This document shows positions 1 through 8,567 of a stretch of DNA of 64,000 bases, piece by piece (within the stretch, counting starts at the first letter, position 1; each line of letters opens with the position of its first letter). The notes beneath the pieces were generated by a model. It saw nothing but the letters and a program-made list of their open reading frames with translations, was not told the DNA's origin and ran no database searches. The stretch comes from Coprococcus phoceensis (GTDB lineage: Bacteria > Bacillota > Clostridia > Lachnospirales > Lachnospiraceae). The stretch covers positions 2,331,421 through 2,395,420 of the forward strand of contig NZ_FNWC01000007.1 in NCBI RefSeq assembly GCF_900104635.1, given 5' to 3'. Made by a program: the position numbers and the translations under genes.

Positions 1-2
1 AA

Positions 3-905
3 GAAGATTGCAAAGAGCATAGAGAAATTCTTAATGCAATAAAAGAGGGAGGAAAACTTAGCAATACAAAAGCGGCATTGATAGCCGATTTGTTATCGAA
101 GGAGCTGTACGAAGGACGGATTCAGGAATTTGGTGATCTTGCAATTGCGGTAAAAGATAAATCTGATGATTTGTCGGTTTTCTACGACTGTTTGTCTCAA
201 ATCCTACGTTCAGAGAGATGTGCAGACGCGGTCAAAAGAATAGCTGATATTTCTGATGCGAGAATTAGGGATAACGCAGTTAGAACAGTGCTTCCTTTAC
301 TTCTGTTTAGAGACGAAGCTATAGATGGACTGATGGAAGCCACAACTGTGGAATCACTGCGGAATATTGTAGATAGTTTGATAAGTGGCAATAATGAAAG
401 AATCTTTTCAGAAGAGATTACTCTTGATGGCGGTCTTGAAATTCACAATTTTACGCTCAATAAAAAGTTGGTCTATGAGGAAGAAAGACTAATAAAGTTG
501 ATTGTCATTTTATCTTTATATGAGAAGCCGATAAGAAATATTCATTTTGCCATGGAAGAGGTAGGAAAAGGAAAGGGAACTCGGTTCACGGATATCTTAA
601 TAGCGGATAAGAGGATAGAGGATTTAATAAGCGATAATGCAGATGATAATTCGCAAGAATTAACCACTGTAATAACTCAAATACTGCAGTATAAGGAGAT
701 CTATGACGGATTATGCAAAAAAAAACGAAACTTTTACTATGCTGTGTTAGTAAAAGCATATTTGTTAATGGATAAAATTGACGTAGCAGAAAAGTATGTT
801 CCCAAGGATTTGATGCAGGAACGTCCCCTTTCTGATTATGTTTATGCCATAAAAATTGAGAAAAGGGAAGTAGGGTTAAATGAGATTTACGGTTATTCGG
901 TATGA
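3..905 (+). CDS. N-terminal piece of a large helical-repeat protein, cut by the window edge
   Basis: The frame is open from base 3 with no start codon before the edge, so the gene begins outside the window. A TTG at 78 is only an internal candidate. The protein is acidic, Leu/Ile-rich and helical throughout, like a TPR or HEAT-type scaffold, with no signal peptide or membrane segment. It ends at a TGA (903-905), but the same frame continues without another stop to 3107. The residues on both sides of the TGA read as one continuous helical-repeat protein. I infer that this is the N-terminal part of the same gene as 921-3107, split by a nonsense change. Function on its own is unknown. Confidence 0.6.
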   Translation, partial: EDCKEHREILNAIKEGGKLSNTKAALIADLLSKELYEGRIQEFGDLAIAVKDKSDDLSVFYDCLSQILRSERCADAVKRIADISDARIRDNAVRTVLPLLLFRDEAIDGLMEATTVESLRNIVDSLISGNNERIFSEEITLDGGLEIHNFTLNKKLVYEEERLIKLIVILSLYEKPIRNIHFAMEEVGKGKGTRFTDILIADKRIEDLISDNADDNSQELTTVITQILQYKEIYDGLCKKKRNFYYAVLVKAYLLMDKIDVAEKYVPKDLMQERPLSDYVYAIKIEKREVGLNEIYGYSV

Positions 906-920
906 AATGAAGCATATTGG

Positions 921-3107
921 TTGCTAAACAATTATTTTGTATCAAGTAAAAACGAAAAGGAAATAATAGACTTTTGTAGGGAACATGAGGAAATCTTTGA
1001 AAAAGATTGGTCGCTGTTTTTCATGTATCAAGGTGCGTTGAAGGTTTTGGGGCTCAATGATGAACGTGAATTTCAATTAAAAAAACATAGCGATGGATTA
1101 AGTAATGTATATGAATATTGGAATGAACTGTTGAATTTGTCAGATTTAGAGGAAAATCAGAAGGCGTTTGTTGAAGCGTGTCGTGATGGTAAAATGACAT
1201 GCTTGTTTAACCATTCAGCTTATCTTATAATTGAGCGTTTACTCAATTTTCATGAATATGATCTTGCTGAATTGTATGTGAAAAAACATGAAAAAATAGG
1301 TGAAAAAGGTTTTAGAATAAAAAAATATAAAGCGATTATCCTTCAAGGTAAAAAGAATGATGTAGAAGCTTTGAAGTGGTATAGAGCAGCGTTTGAAGAT
1401 AATAGCACCGATGAATTGGTTATAGATTCATTGATAACATTATCACTGATGAACAAGCGAAAAGTCAGTAAAGAGGTATTAAATGCAGCAATAAAGACAG
1501 ATACATCACGACTACATATGCTTGCGGCTGCCTGCTATTTGAATGAGGGCGACATATCAAGAGCGAAGAGTGAAAATATACGTGCTATTTTAATGTCCGG
1601 AGAAAGCTATAATCCTGCGTTTGGACAATATATAGCAATTTCGACATCCATACACAGTAATGAAGTAATAACAATAACAGGAATCGAGGCCGATACTGCG
1701 GCATGCTGTAAAAAAAATAATGGTAGTCAACGTTGGTTATGTGTATATAAGGATTGTATTCTCCCAACATCTCCATATGTTTGGAATAATGATTATCATA
1801 TGCATATTGATGATGCTGCTAGGCTAGGCTTTTTAAGAAAGCATACCGGTAATCAAATTACTATAGATAATGATTTATATGTAATTACAGACATAGTGCC
1901 GTTAGATTGTTACTTATTTAGAACATGTACAGCGAAAATGACTCAGAATGGATTTGCTAAGGAACTATCTATTCCAGTACAGAATGGAAAAATGGATTCT
2001 TCTGCTTTTACAGAAATGATTTCTCAAATCATCCCTGATGAAAGACAGTCAGTTGATTGGCTTGAACAGTATAATAACATTCAAGATGTTCCGTTACCAC
2101 TGTATACGTATAAAAGATTTACACGTCTTACATATTTTCAGTTTGTAGATGTGATTCTTTCATCTCATGACTATTTTGTTAGGCAGATGATTCATGCATC
2201 TAAACCAGCAGAGAAATATGTAATTTCCTTTTCGGCGTTAGTTGCTTTGTATAAAACGGGATATCCGGCAGATAAAATAGGTGAATCTGGCGGAACCATT
2301 ATGGAATCCACATTGGTACAAGCTGATTCAGATGTTGCAGAGGTCATTAAAGAATATAATAGAGATACTGTAGCTTTTTTAGGGGTTATGGACGAGAAGC
2401 TTTTTATTAATCAAGTAGATGAGGCCGGTAAAGATTATTGGCTAAAAGAAGCCGGAGGTTTTAAAAAGTATTGTGAAGCTATACCTACCGTCAAGAGTGA
2501 TCAGGATTTATCCGGAGAGTTTTTTGGGGAATTTGATAGCAAGGAATTATTCGGGATTTGTGATTATGATGCTATAGCATTTGTTCAACATAATGAAGAG
2601 TATTCTTTGGTAATAATTGAAGCAATATTAGCATCTTTGTCACAAAATGAGTTAGTCAATCTAAATGTTATTTCAGTTTCAGATTGGTTGGTTAGACAGC
2701 AAATGGATGATTCGAGATTAATTGGGTACTTGCAATCTTTACTGGATGAAGGTTGCTTAATGTCTGTTACTAAAGATGTGATTGATTACATGTCATTAGA
2801 AGCATCAAAGAAAGATAGTGTTTCTAAACAGAGAATGTATTTGATGTGGGATGATTTATTAAGTAGAGTTGATAACTTTCCAGATAAACAAAAGGATGTA
2901 TTTATTCAAGCTGTGTCGGAGATCGTTGCTTCGTTTGGAGATGAGGTAAGAAACATTGATAAAGGTATTCTTCATGTATTGACTAAAAATATACTTTTAC
3001 TTCGAAAGCAGAAAATTGAATTGTTTATCGATGCAGCAGGGTATTTATCCTTTTCGCTTGTAAACATAGAGTCTGAGGAACAAATGGTGGAAATTGAGGA
3101 AAAGTAA
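921..3107 (+). CDS. TPR-GreAB-C-PIN-like conflict protein (C-terminal piece, probably disrupted)
   Basis: 728 residues from a TTG at 921. There is no convincing ribosome binding site and the frame is continuous with the upstream piece across one TGA. Residues ~1-220 are paired helices of TPR type (for example the stretch containing KWYRAAFED). Residues ~240-345 form a beta-rich module that could be a GreA/GreB C-terminal-like fold. The remainder is alpha/beta, with acidic positions around DYDAIAFVQ that could belong to a PIN-type nuclease fold. Pfam describes a TPR-GreAB-C-PIN architecture in nucleotide-dependent conflict systems, and the order seen here fits it. The domain calls are by eye and catalytic residues were not assigned. 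Alternative: an uncharacterised TPR protein. A possible terminator follows at 3187. Confidence 0.5.
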   Translation: MLNNYFVSSKNEKEIIDFCREHEEIFEKDWSLFFMYQGALKVLGLNDEREFQLKKHSDGLSNVYEYWNELLNLSDLEENQKAFVEACRDGKMTCLFNHSAYLIIERLLNFHEYDLAELYVKKHEKIGEKGFRIKKYKAIILQGKKNDVEALKWYRAAFEDNSTDELVIDSLITLSLMNKRKVSKEVLNAAIKTDTSRLHMLAAACYLNEGDISRAKSENIRAILMSGESYNPAFGQYIAISTSIHSNEVITITGIEADTAACCKKNNGSQRWLCVYKDCILPTSPYVWNNDYHMHIDDAARLGFLRKHTGNQITIDNDLYVITDIVPLDCYLFRTCTAKMTQNGFAKELSIPVQNGKMDSSAFTEMISQIIPDERQSVDWLEQYNNIQDVPLPLYTYKRFTRLTYFQFVDVILSSHDYFVRQMIHASKPAEKYVISFSALVALYKTGYPADKIGESGGTIMESTLVQADSDVAEVIKEYNRDTVAFLGVMDEKLFINQVDEAGKDYWLKEAGGFKKYCEAIPTVKSDQDLSGEFFGEFDSKELFGICDYDAIAFVQHNEEYSLVIIEAILASLSQNELVNLNVISVSDWLVRQQMDDSRLIGYLQSLLDEGCLMSVTKDVIDYMSLEASKKDSVSKQRMYLMWDDLLSRVDNFPDKQKDVFIQAVSEIVASFGDEVRNIDKGILHVLTKNILLLRKQKIELFIDAAGYLSFSLVNIESEEQMVEIEEK

Positions 3108-3186
3108 TAGTTAGTTATCCAATGGTTATGATTTGTGAAAGTATACGATTTAAGAAATGAAACAAAACTGAATAAGTTAAGAAAAT

Positions 3187-3220
3187 TGAGGTGTTAGTAA
3201 AAAACGACACCTCATTTCTT
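3187..3220 (+). terminator. Possible terminator after the TPR gene
   Basis: TGAGGTGT (3187-3194) pairs perfectly with ACACCTCA (3207-3214) across a 12-base loop, followed by a T-rich stretch. It lies 80 bases past the stop at 3107. Confidence 0.5.
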
Positions 3221-3487
3221 TTGCTCAAAACACTATTGAAATTATATATATAAGTTATAATGAACCTATCAGAAACAAAGTGTTTCCGATAAGAATGCAT
3301 ATTCTGCAAGAACTGCACATACGTTCCAATAGAACGGAGTGCTGTTCCGCTTTAAACTGAGCGTAGCTCAGCTATAGTTAATAAGTTACTGTTTTTCAAT
3401 TCGTCTATCATTTCCAATAAATTCCAAGATATAGGCTTTTGAAGTTATACGACTTAGGCAAGCCAATACAGAAAGAGACCACTGCCT

Positions 3488-3616
3488 ATGAAAAGAATAC
3501 TATTTTGCGCTTACATTATAGTAGCTTCTCATGGTGATTATTCTGAAAACCGTAGCTTTAACAGGGTTATTTCGATGAATGCTGGTAGCATGAAAAACGA
3601 TACTTGTAACGAGTAA
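3488..3616 (+). CDS. Possible small ORF, 42 residues
   Basis: An ATG frame of 42 codons starting MKRILFCAYIIVASHGDYSE. It is the only readable frame in the 3221-3626 gap, but there is no clear ribosome binding site and no family is recognised. It may be a remnant of mobile DNA next to the IS. Nothing else is recognised in that gap apart from a short hairpin (TGAGC GTA GCTCA) near 3358. Confidence 0.2.
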   Translation: MKRILFCAYIIVASHGDYSENRSFNRVISMNAGSMKNDTCNE

Positions 3617-3626
3617 ATGAGTAGAA

Positions 3627-5283
3627 GGGGCTGTCGGGAAATCAATGTCAATAAGTTAAGGATTGTCCCAACAACTTCATTATGAATGATCAAATAGCTA
3701 AGAGCAGATATTTCTGCTTTTGGCTATTTTTGCGCATAGCAAATAAAACAGTCCCATGGGCTGTAAGATTATATATATTTTTTTATTCTTTCTATGCTAT
3801 TCTATATAAGAAGCTCACTGCTGAGTTAGGACGGATTTTCCGAGGAGCCTTACGCCCTTCTCTTACAGGCAGGATATTCTTTTGAATAAGTGCTTCTAAA
3901 TTTGGTGGAGGAACCCTGCCCGAAAAAAATTCCCGGCATATCAGCACCGCAACAGTGAAGTTGGCCTGATAAATATACTTCCTGTTTTTCTGTTGGATTA
4001 CGATCTTTGTGATAATCCTTTCACAAAAGTTGTAGATGATCAGTCGGGCAAAAATTTCCTGCAAGATATACTCCACCTTTTTTGCATGGAAATTCGTTAA
4101 TCCAATCGTATATTTCAATTCTCGAAAAGAACGCTCAATTCCCCATCTCCATTCATACAGTTTTTTGATTTCTTTCATTGGAAAATCTTCTTCCTCTAGA
4201 TTCGTAATGATACATTCCATCGTACTTTCTGTAATCGGAAACCGTAAGACACGAAAATGAAGTGTATAAAAGGGATTTTCGATTGGATCCAGAAAATCAC
4301 ATACAGTTTTGTTTGTGAGGAAGCGATATTTATGGGGCTGGCTTTTTATTTCTTTTGTTTGCTTCCTGGTAAGGATTAAGGACAAAGTACAATCAAAAGT
4401 TCCATCTTCCGGTATCGGTAAATGTGTAAGAATACCGCGGCTTCCCAGATCTTTTGCACGGATCAGAAATTTCCACCCTTTTTCCTGTGCGTTAGCCATG
4501 ATGTTATAACTTTCATATCCTCTGTCTGCAATCAGCAGAACCGGCTCCTGCACCTTAGAGCGTTTCAGCATTTCAATAAGCGCCTGTGCCTCGTTTGGAT
4601 GACGGCCGGGTTGTATGACAGCATCTATATAAATGCGGTTTTTCAGATCATACAGTGCATTTAAATGAAGTTGGTTATACCCCTTTTCACCTCGCTCGAT
4701 AGAATTATGCCGTCTATGGGTCTCTTTGTCTTTCGGATTGCAGGCGATGGCAAGGTCTGAACCGTCACAGGCAATTAAACGAAATCCCCGGTAAGTACTC
4801 AGAGTTGAGAAGGAATCCGTAAAAGTATGGAATAGAAAATCCATTGCATCAGGGAGCAGCTTTTGTCGTTGCTGTGAAAAGGCAGAAACAGAGGGCATAT
4901 CAGGATAAAAATCCCAATAATCCATCCATTCTTTTGGAACCGTGTTTCCATTCATAGACAAAAGAAAACGGATCGTGTCTGCAAAAGAAATCTTCCGTTT
5001 CCTAGAAAAGTCTTTTTCGGGCTGCTTTACAAACAGTTGAGATACTTCCTGCATATTCGAGATTGTGCGAAGCAGATTCTGTTTTAACATAGTAGGTGAG
5101 TCATAAAACATACGGGAACCTCCTTAAATAAAAAATATATTCAAGTGGCTTCGCCGCAAATTTTTGAAGATTTGTCAAGCGTTTTTTCTATTTTATTACA
5201 AAAAAAGAGTGAGCATACATTTTTGTATTACCCACTCTTTCAAGATTATCTTAACTTATTGACATTGATTAACCGACAGCCCC
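3627..5283 (-). mobile_element. IS4-type insertion sequence, about 1.66 kb
   Basis: The ends are near-identical inverted repeats. The left end starts GGGGCTGTCGGG and runs to about 3663; the right end covers about 5248-5283 and is its reverse complement with a few differences. A single transposase gene (3792-5111) fills the element. No matching target duplication is visible in the flanks, so the outer boundary could be off by a few bases or the insertion could be old. The right end stops about ten bases short of the 26-residue ORF at 5293-5373. Confidence 0.8.
3792..5111 (-). CDS. IS4-family DDE transposase
   Basis: 439 residues. The catalytic acidic residues are visible as DGSDL (first D), LIADRGYES (second D in the DRG motif) and WRWGIERSFRELK (Y-(2)-R-(3)-E-(6)-K type signature with the catalytic E). 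This is the DDE_Tnp_1 arrangement of IS4-like elements, which move by cut and paste using the terminal repeats. The frame is intact and full length, so the enzyme may be active. The start ATG is preceded by an AAGGAGG-type site. Confidence 0.9.
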   Translation of the reverse strand: MFYDSPTMLKQNLLRTISNMQEVSQLFVKQPEKDFSRKRKISFADTIRFLLSMNGNTVPKEWMDYWDFYPDMPSVSAFSQQRQKLLPDAMDFLFHTFTDSFSTLSTYRGFRLIACDGSDLAIACNPKDKETHRRHNSIERGEKGYNQLHLNALYDLKNRIYIDAVIQPGRHPNEAQALIEMLKRSKVQEPVLLIADRGYESYNIMANAQEKGWKFLIRAKDLGSRGILTHLPIPEDGTFDCTLSLILTRKQTKEIKSQPHKYRFLTNKTVCDFLDPIENPFYTLHFRVLRFPITESTMECIITNLEEEDFPMKEIKKLYEWRWGIERSFRELKYTIGLTNFHAKKVEYILQEIFARLIIYNFCERIITKIVIQQKNRKYIYQANFTVAVLICREFFSGRVPPPNLEALIQKNILPVREGRKAPRKIRPNSAVSFLYRIA

Positions 5284-5292
5284 CTTGCACCA

Positions 5293-5373
5293 CTATTTGT
5301 GTTTATATCCTGTGTACAGTGTCATAAAAAGGCATCCTATCATTGCCCATGCCCAAAATCTATGTTTTTTCAT
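5293..5373 (-). CDS. 26-residue membrane peptide downstream of fezB
   Basis: The ATG at 5373 is preceded by a strong AGGAGG site about ten bases upstream. The peptide starts MKKHRFWAWAMIGCLF and has one hydrophobic stretch flanked by basic residues (KKHR at the front, KHK at the end), so a single-pass membrane peptide is likely. It begins 24 bases after the P-type ATPase stop and is probably co-transcribed with it. The IS at 3627-5283 inserted just after its stop codon and spared it. Function is unknown. A role at the ferrosome membrane is only an inference from position. Confidence 0.55.
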   Translation of the reverse strand: MKKHRFWAWAMIGCLFMTLYTGYKHK

Positions 5374-5397
5374 ATCTTTTCGCCTCCTGGTATGTGA

Positions 5398-7470
5398 CTA
5401 CAGCAAATCCTGCATACTCTTCAGGCTGATTCCAAGTGTTGACATATTATGGAACAATGCTGACGTAGTCGGCTGTAAGATTCCACTCACCCCAAGTAAA
5501 ATCAGTCCTGCATTAAAAGTAACAATAAATCGGTAATTTCTTTTGATTCGTTTCATCAGTCCATCGCTCAACTGCTTTAATATTACAAGTTCATATAAGT
5601 TTTCTGCACCAATCATAATGTCCGCAATTTCTCTTGCAAGCTCTGCTCCGTCACTGATTGCGACTCCTACATCAGCAGCCGAAAGCGCCGGTGAGTCGTT
5701 GATGCCATCTCCGATCATGATGACTTTTCTGCCTTTTGCCTTTTCTTTTTCCACAAAATCAGCCTTATCTTCCGGAAGTACTTCTGAATAATATTCATCT
5801 ACACCGACTCTTCTTGCAATCGCTGCCGCAGTGTGCTCGCTGTCCCCTGTCATCATCACGATCTTTGAAATGCCTGATTCTCGCAGTATTTCAATGACAT
5901 CTGCCGCCTCCTCTCGGAGAGGGTCTTCAATGCAGATGACTGCTGCCAATTCTTTTTCAATCGCAAGATACAGATGAGAGTATTCCACCGGAAGTGATGC
6001 AAAAAGCGCTTCTTTCCCCTCTGGGATCATACATTTTTCATCCTCAAAGACAAAATGATAGCTTCCGATAATTGCCTTTTTCTCATTGATCATCGTGGAA
6101 ATTCCGTGTGCAACCATGTATTCCACTTTCGAATGCATTTCCTCATGATCCAATTTTTTCTTCTTGGCAGCGTTCACGACTGCTTTTGCCATAGAATGCG
6201 GAAAATGTTCTTCCATGCATGCTGCAATCCGAAGTAGTTCATCCGGATCTTCTCCATTGAACGAAACGACATCCACTACAGTAGGCTTTGCTTTTGTGAG
6301 TGTTCCTGTCTTGTCGAACACAATCGTATCCGCCTCTGCCGCTGCCTCTAAAAACTTACCGCCTTTTACTGTAATATTATGCACGCCTGCTTCTCGAATC
6401 GCTGAAAGGACAGAAATCGGCATCGCAAGCTTTAATGCACAGGAAAAATCGACCATCAATATGGACAGTGCTTTCGTGATATTACGTGTCAAAAGATAGG
6501 TCAGCGCTGTGCCCGCAAGTGTATACGGCACAAGTTTATCCGCCAGATGCTCCGCCTTGCCTTCCAATGCAGATTTCAGCTTCTCCGACTCCTCGATCAT
6601 TGTGACTATTTTTTCAAATCGGCTGGAGCCGCCCACTGCTTTGACCGTAATCGTCACTTCGCCTTCTTCCACCACGGTTCCTGCATACGCAGAACTTCCT
6701 TGTACTTTTCTTACCGGTAGAGATTCTCCGGTAAGAGACGCCTGATTGACCATCGCCTCACCATCTGCCACTGTGCCGTCAAACGGAATGACATTTCCCA
6801 TATGTACAACAACCTGATCTCCTGCCTGAATATCAGACACCGGAACAAGAATGTCTTGTTCCCCCTGTTTAAGCCATACTTTCCCCACATTCAACGACAT
6901 TGTTCTCGCAAGATCATCCACTGATTTTTTATGTGTCCATTCTTCTAAAATTTCTCCGATTCCCAGCAGGAACATGACCGAACCTGCCGTATCAATATCA
7001 TTTCGTAAAATGGAAACCCCAATCGCTGTTGCGTCAAGAACCGGAACTTCAATCTTTCCTTTACACAACACCTTTAAACCCTTATAAATATACTTTAACG
7101 ATATTGCCGCCGTATAAAGGGCATTTACCGGATATGGAAGAAACCATTTTCTTGCATACCGGAACAAAACTTTATTGATTAACTTTTCCTGATAAGCAGC
7201 GTTTAACGCCCTGCCGGAATTTTCTAAAAGTCCCGCCGGCACCTCCGTCTTTTCATAAGAAAATCTCTTCATTTCTTCTATAATGACCTCTCGGTCACCG
7301 GTATAGCGAATGACAGCATCCTGCGTGCGCTCATACACTTTCGCTGATGAAACCGTTTTCATGTTGGTTAAAAAATACAGCAAAATATCTGCCTGCTCAT
7401 AAGTCATTCTGTTTTGCAGAAGATGAATTCGCATTCTGCCTTTCATCTCATGTTTTATGATAAATCTCAC
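5398..7470 (-). CDS. fezB: Ferrosome-type P1B-ATPase (FezB-like metal pump)
   Basis: 690 residues. It shows P-type ATPase motifs in order: TGES (247-250), the phosphorylation site DKTGT (386-390), MTGDS and GDGINDSPAL. The transmembrane metal site usually written CPC reads SCA (343-345), and the conserved P1B HP region is altered (EHFPHSMAKA near 421-430). I recall such unusual P1B-6 pumps as the iron transporters of ferrosomes, where FezB loads iron into a membrane-bound compartment. The preceding gene is a FezA-like DUF6110 protein 12 bases upstream, which is the arrangement known for fezAB. The N-terminal ~75 residues resemble a degenerate HMA-like domain without a CxxC motif. Alternative: a pump for another divalent metal. 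Confidence 0.8.
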   Translation of the reverse strand: MRFIIKHEMKGRMRIHLLQNRMTYEQADILLYFLTNMKTVSSAKVYERTQDAVIRYTGDREVIIEEMKRFSYEKTEVPAGLLENSGRALNAAYQEKLINKVLFRYARKWFLPYPVNALYTAAISLKYIYKGLKVLCKGKIEVPVLDATAIGVSILRNDIDTAGSVMFLLGIGEILEEWTHKKSVDDLARTMSLNVGKVWLKQGEQDILVPVSDIQAGDQVVVHMGNVIPFDGTVADGEAMVNQASLTGESLPVRKVQGSSAYAGTVVEEGEVTITVKAVGGSSRFEKIVTMIEESEKLKSALEGKAEHLADKLVPYTLAGTALTYLLTRNITKALSILMVDFSCALKLAMPISVLSAIREAGVHNITVKGGKFLEAAAEADTIVFDKTGTLTKAKPTVVDVVSFNGEDPDELLRIAACMEEHFPHSMAKAVVNAAKKKKLDHEEMHSKVEYMVAHGISTMINEKKAIIGSYHFVFEDEKCMIPEGKEALFASLPVEYSHLYLAIEKELAAVICIEDPLREEAADVIEILRESGISKIVMMTGDSEHTAAAIARRVGVDEYYSEVLPEDKADFVEKEKAKGRKVIMIGDGINDSPALSAADVGVAISDGAELAREIADIMIGAENLYELVILKQLSDGLMKRIKRNYRFIVTFNAGLILLGVSGILQPTTSALFHNMSTLGISLKSMQDLL

Positions 7471-7482
7471 TTGCTGTCGCCT

Positions 7483-7803
7483 CTATTCTGCCACTGTCTC
7501 TTCCACAGCTTCTTCCGTAATTTCTTCTGTCTGTGTCTCTTCAAACTCCTGCTCTTCTTTTACTGCTCTTTCTTCATTGATTGCTTTTGCCTCTTCGTAG
7601 ATGTCTTCTGCATTCTCCTGAATAGTAGTTGCAGTCTTCATGACACATTCTTTTGCTCTAAGCACCGCTGCCGTTCCATTTGTATAAAGTTTCTTTGCAT
7701 CTTTGCTTGATAATAGCTTGATTCCTGCTGTCCCAAATAACACACCTGCTGCAAAAATACCTGTTTTCTTAAAATTGATACCTTTTAAACAATCTAACAT
7801 CAT
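7483..7803 (-). CDS. fezA: FezA-like ferrosome protein (DUF6110)
   Basis: 106 residues. The N-terminal hydrophobic segment (about 14-32) is glycine-rich with a GVLFG (GxxxG) helix-packing motif at 20-24. An amphipathic helical middle and a very acidic Glu/Thr-rich tail follow. This matches the DUF6110 family, whose C. difficile member FezA works with the P1B-ATPase FezB to build iron-storing ferrosomes. It is the first gene of a short operon with fezB (12-base gap) and the 26-residue ORF. A strong site, ctaggaggta, precedes the ATG. A Fur-like box upstream suggests iron-starvation control. Confidence 0.75.
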   Translation of the reverse strand: MMLDCLKGINFKKTGIFAAGVLFGTAGIKLLSSKDAKKLYTNGTAAVLRAKECVMKTATTIQENAEDIYEEAKAINEERAVKEEQEFEETQTEEITEEAVEETVAE

Positions 7804-7878
7804 AAATACCTCCTAGAATAATTTTATCCATTGATTATATTCCCATGATTCGACAAATTCCAGTTTTTTTTACACTAT

Positions 7879-7893
7879 CGATAAATTTTATCA
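7879..7893 (-). promoter_or_regulatory. Fur-box-like palindrome upstream of fezA
   Basis: CGATAAA-T-TTTATCA is a 7-1-7 inverted repeat with one mismatch, resembling the Fur core TGATAATnATTATCA. It lies about 75 bases upstream of the fezA start. A TATAAT -10 candidate sits closer to the gene at 7834-7839, with only a weak -35. Binding would fit iron-responsive control of the ferrosome genes. Confidence 0.5.
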
Positions 7894-7911
7894 TTTATTT
7901 TCTCTACAGCA

Positions 7912-7962
7912 AAAAGGAGAATGCCACCGTCCAGTACTCCAAGACTGTGTCATTCTCCTTTT
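7912..7962 (-). terminator. Terminator between the fur-like gene and fezA
   Basis: AAAAGGAGAATG (7912-7923) pairs perfectly with CATTCTCCTTTT (7951-7962), with T-runs on the outer side. It separates the feo/fur-like operon from fezAB. Confidence 0.8.
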
Positions 7963-7965
7963 CTC

Positions 7966-8373
7966 CTACATATGTGGGCATGGCTGCAAGGCAATGTGTT
8001 TAATTTTCTGTTCATTCACATAACCGCATGCCTTCAGTCCCGCAAGCATCACCGACTGAAGCTTGTTTGATGACAGCCGGCACACAGAATGATCTTCAAA
8101 CTCAATCACACATCCATTCTGACCGTCACACTCACATACATCCGAAATCCTATACATGTTTTTTCTGCTGATCGCTCCGATCTCCTCTAATGTATTTACC
8201 ATTCTGTATATCGTCGCAATCCCAATCTGAGGATCTAACTGCGATGCGCGGTAATAGATTTCCTTACAGCAGGAATAATCTTCCTCCATAATAATATCAA
8301 GCAACATCAATCTCTGCTTTGTAATTCTGCATCCTCGTTCTTTCAGTTTTTGAATGATAGCCTCCTTCTGCAT
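7966..8373 (-). CDS. Fur-family metal-responsive repressor
   Basis: 135 residues. The N-terminal winged helix is typical of Fur (KERGCRITKQRLMLLDII ... IGIATIYRMVNTLEEIG). The C-terminal metal/dimer part is unusual: the usual His-rich HHHDH segment is replaced by a cysteine-rich one (SDVCECDGQNGCVIEFEDHSVC) with a late CPH near the end. It is the last gene of the feo operon, 19 bases after the Cys-rich peptide gene. It probably senses iron or another metal and controls feo and/or fezAB, where Fur-like boxes are present. Which metal it senses cannot be read from the sequence. Confidence 0.85.
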   Translation of the reverse strand: MQKEAIIQKLKERGCRITKQRLMLLDIIMEEDYSCCKEIYYRASQLDPQIGIATIYRMVNTLEEIGAISRKNMYRISDVCECDGQNGCVIEFEDHSVCRLSSNKLQSVMLAGLKACGYVNEQKIKHIALQPCPHM

Positions 8374-8392
8374 CCAGTCTCACTCCTCATCT

Positions 8393-8530
8393 TTAGTGAC
8401 AATGTCCTCCACAGTGTTTACAGTCTCCACCACATTGAATTGATTTTCCGTTCTTCTTATCTCGAATCATTTTTCTGATAATCAGTGCTACGATTCCAGC
8501 TAACGCAATGCCAACAACTGCTGTTCCCAT
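8393..8530 (-). CDS. FeoB-associated Cys-rich membrane peptide
   Basis: 45 residues. The start ATG at 8530 follows a GGAGG site. There is an N-terminal transmembrane helix (about 3-19), then a basic stretch (RKMIRDKKNGK), then a short Cys/His tail with C33, C37, C40 and C44 (CGGDCKHCGGHCH). This is the hallmark of the FeoB_associated family, small proteins encoded right after feoB in many Firmicutes and thought to help ferrous iron uptake. It sits 37 bases after feoB. Confidence 0.85.
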   Translation of the reverse strand: MGTAVVGIALAGIVALIIRKMIRDKKNGKSIQCGGDCKHCGGHCH

Positions 8531-8567
8531 ATTACCGCCTCCATTTCAAAATCAATCGGTCTATCAA

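Noticed and set aside
3682..3885. Plus-strand ORF at the IS left end
   Set aside because: It runs antisense through the transposase end and has no family resemblance.
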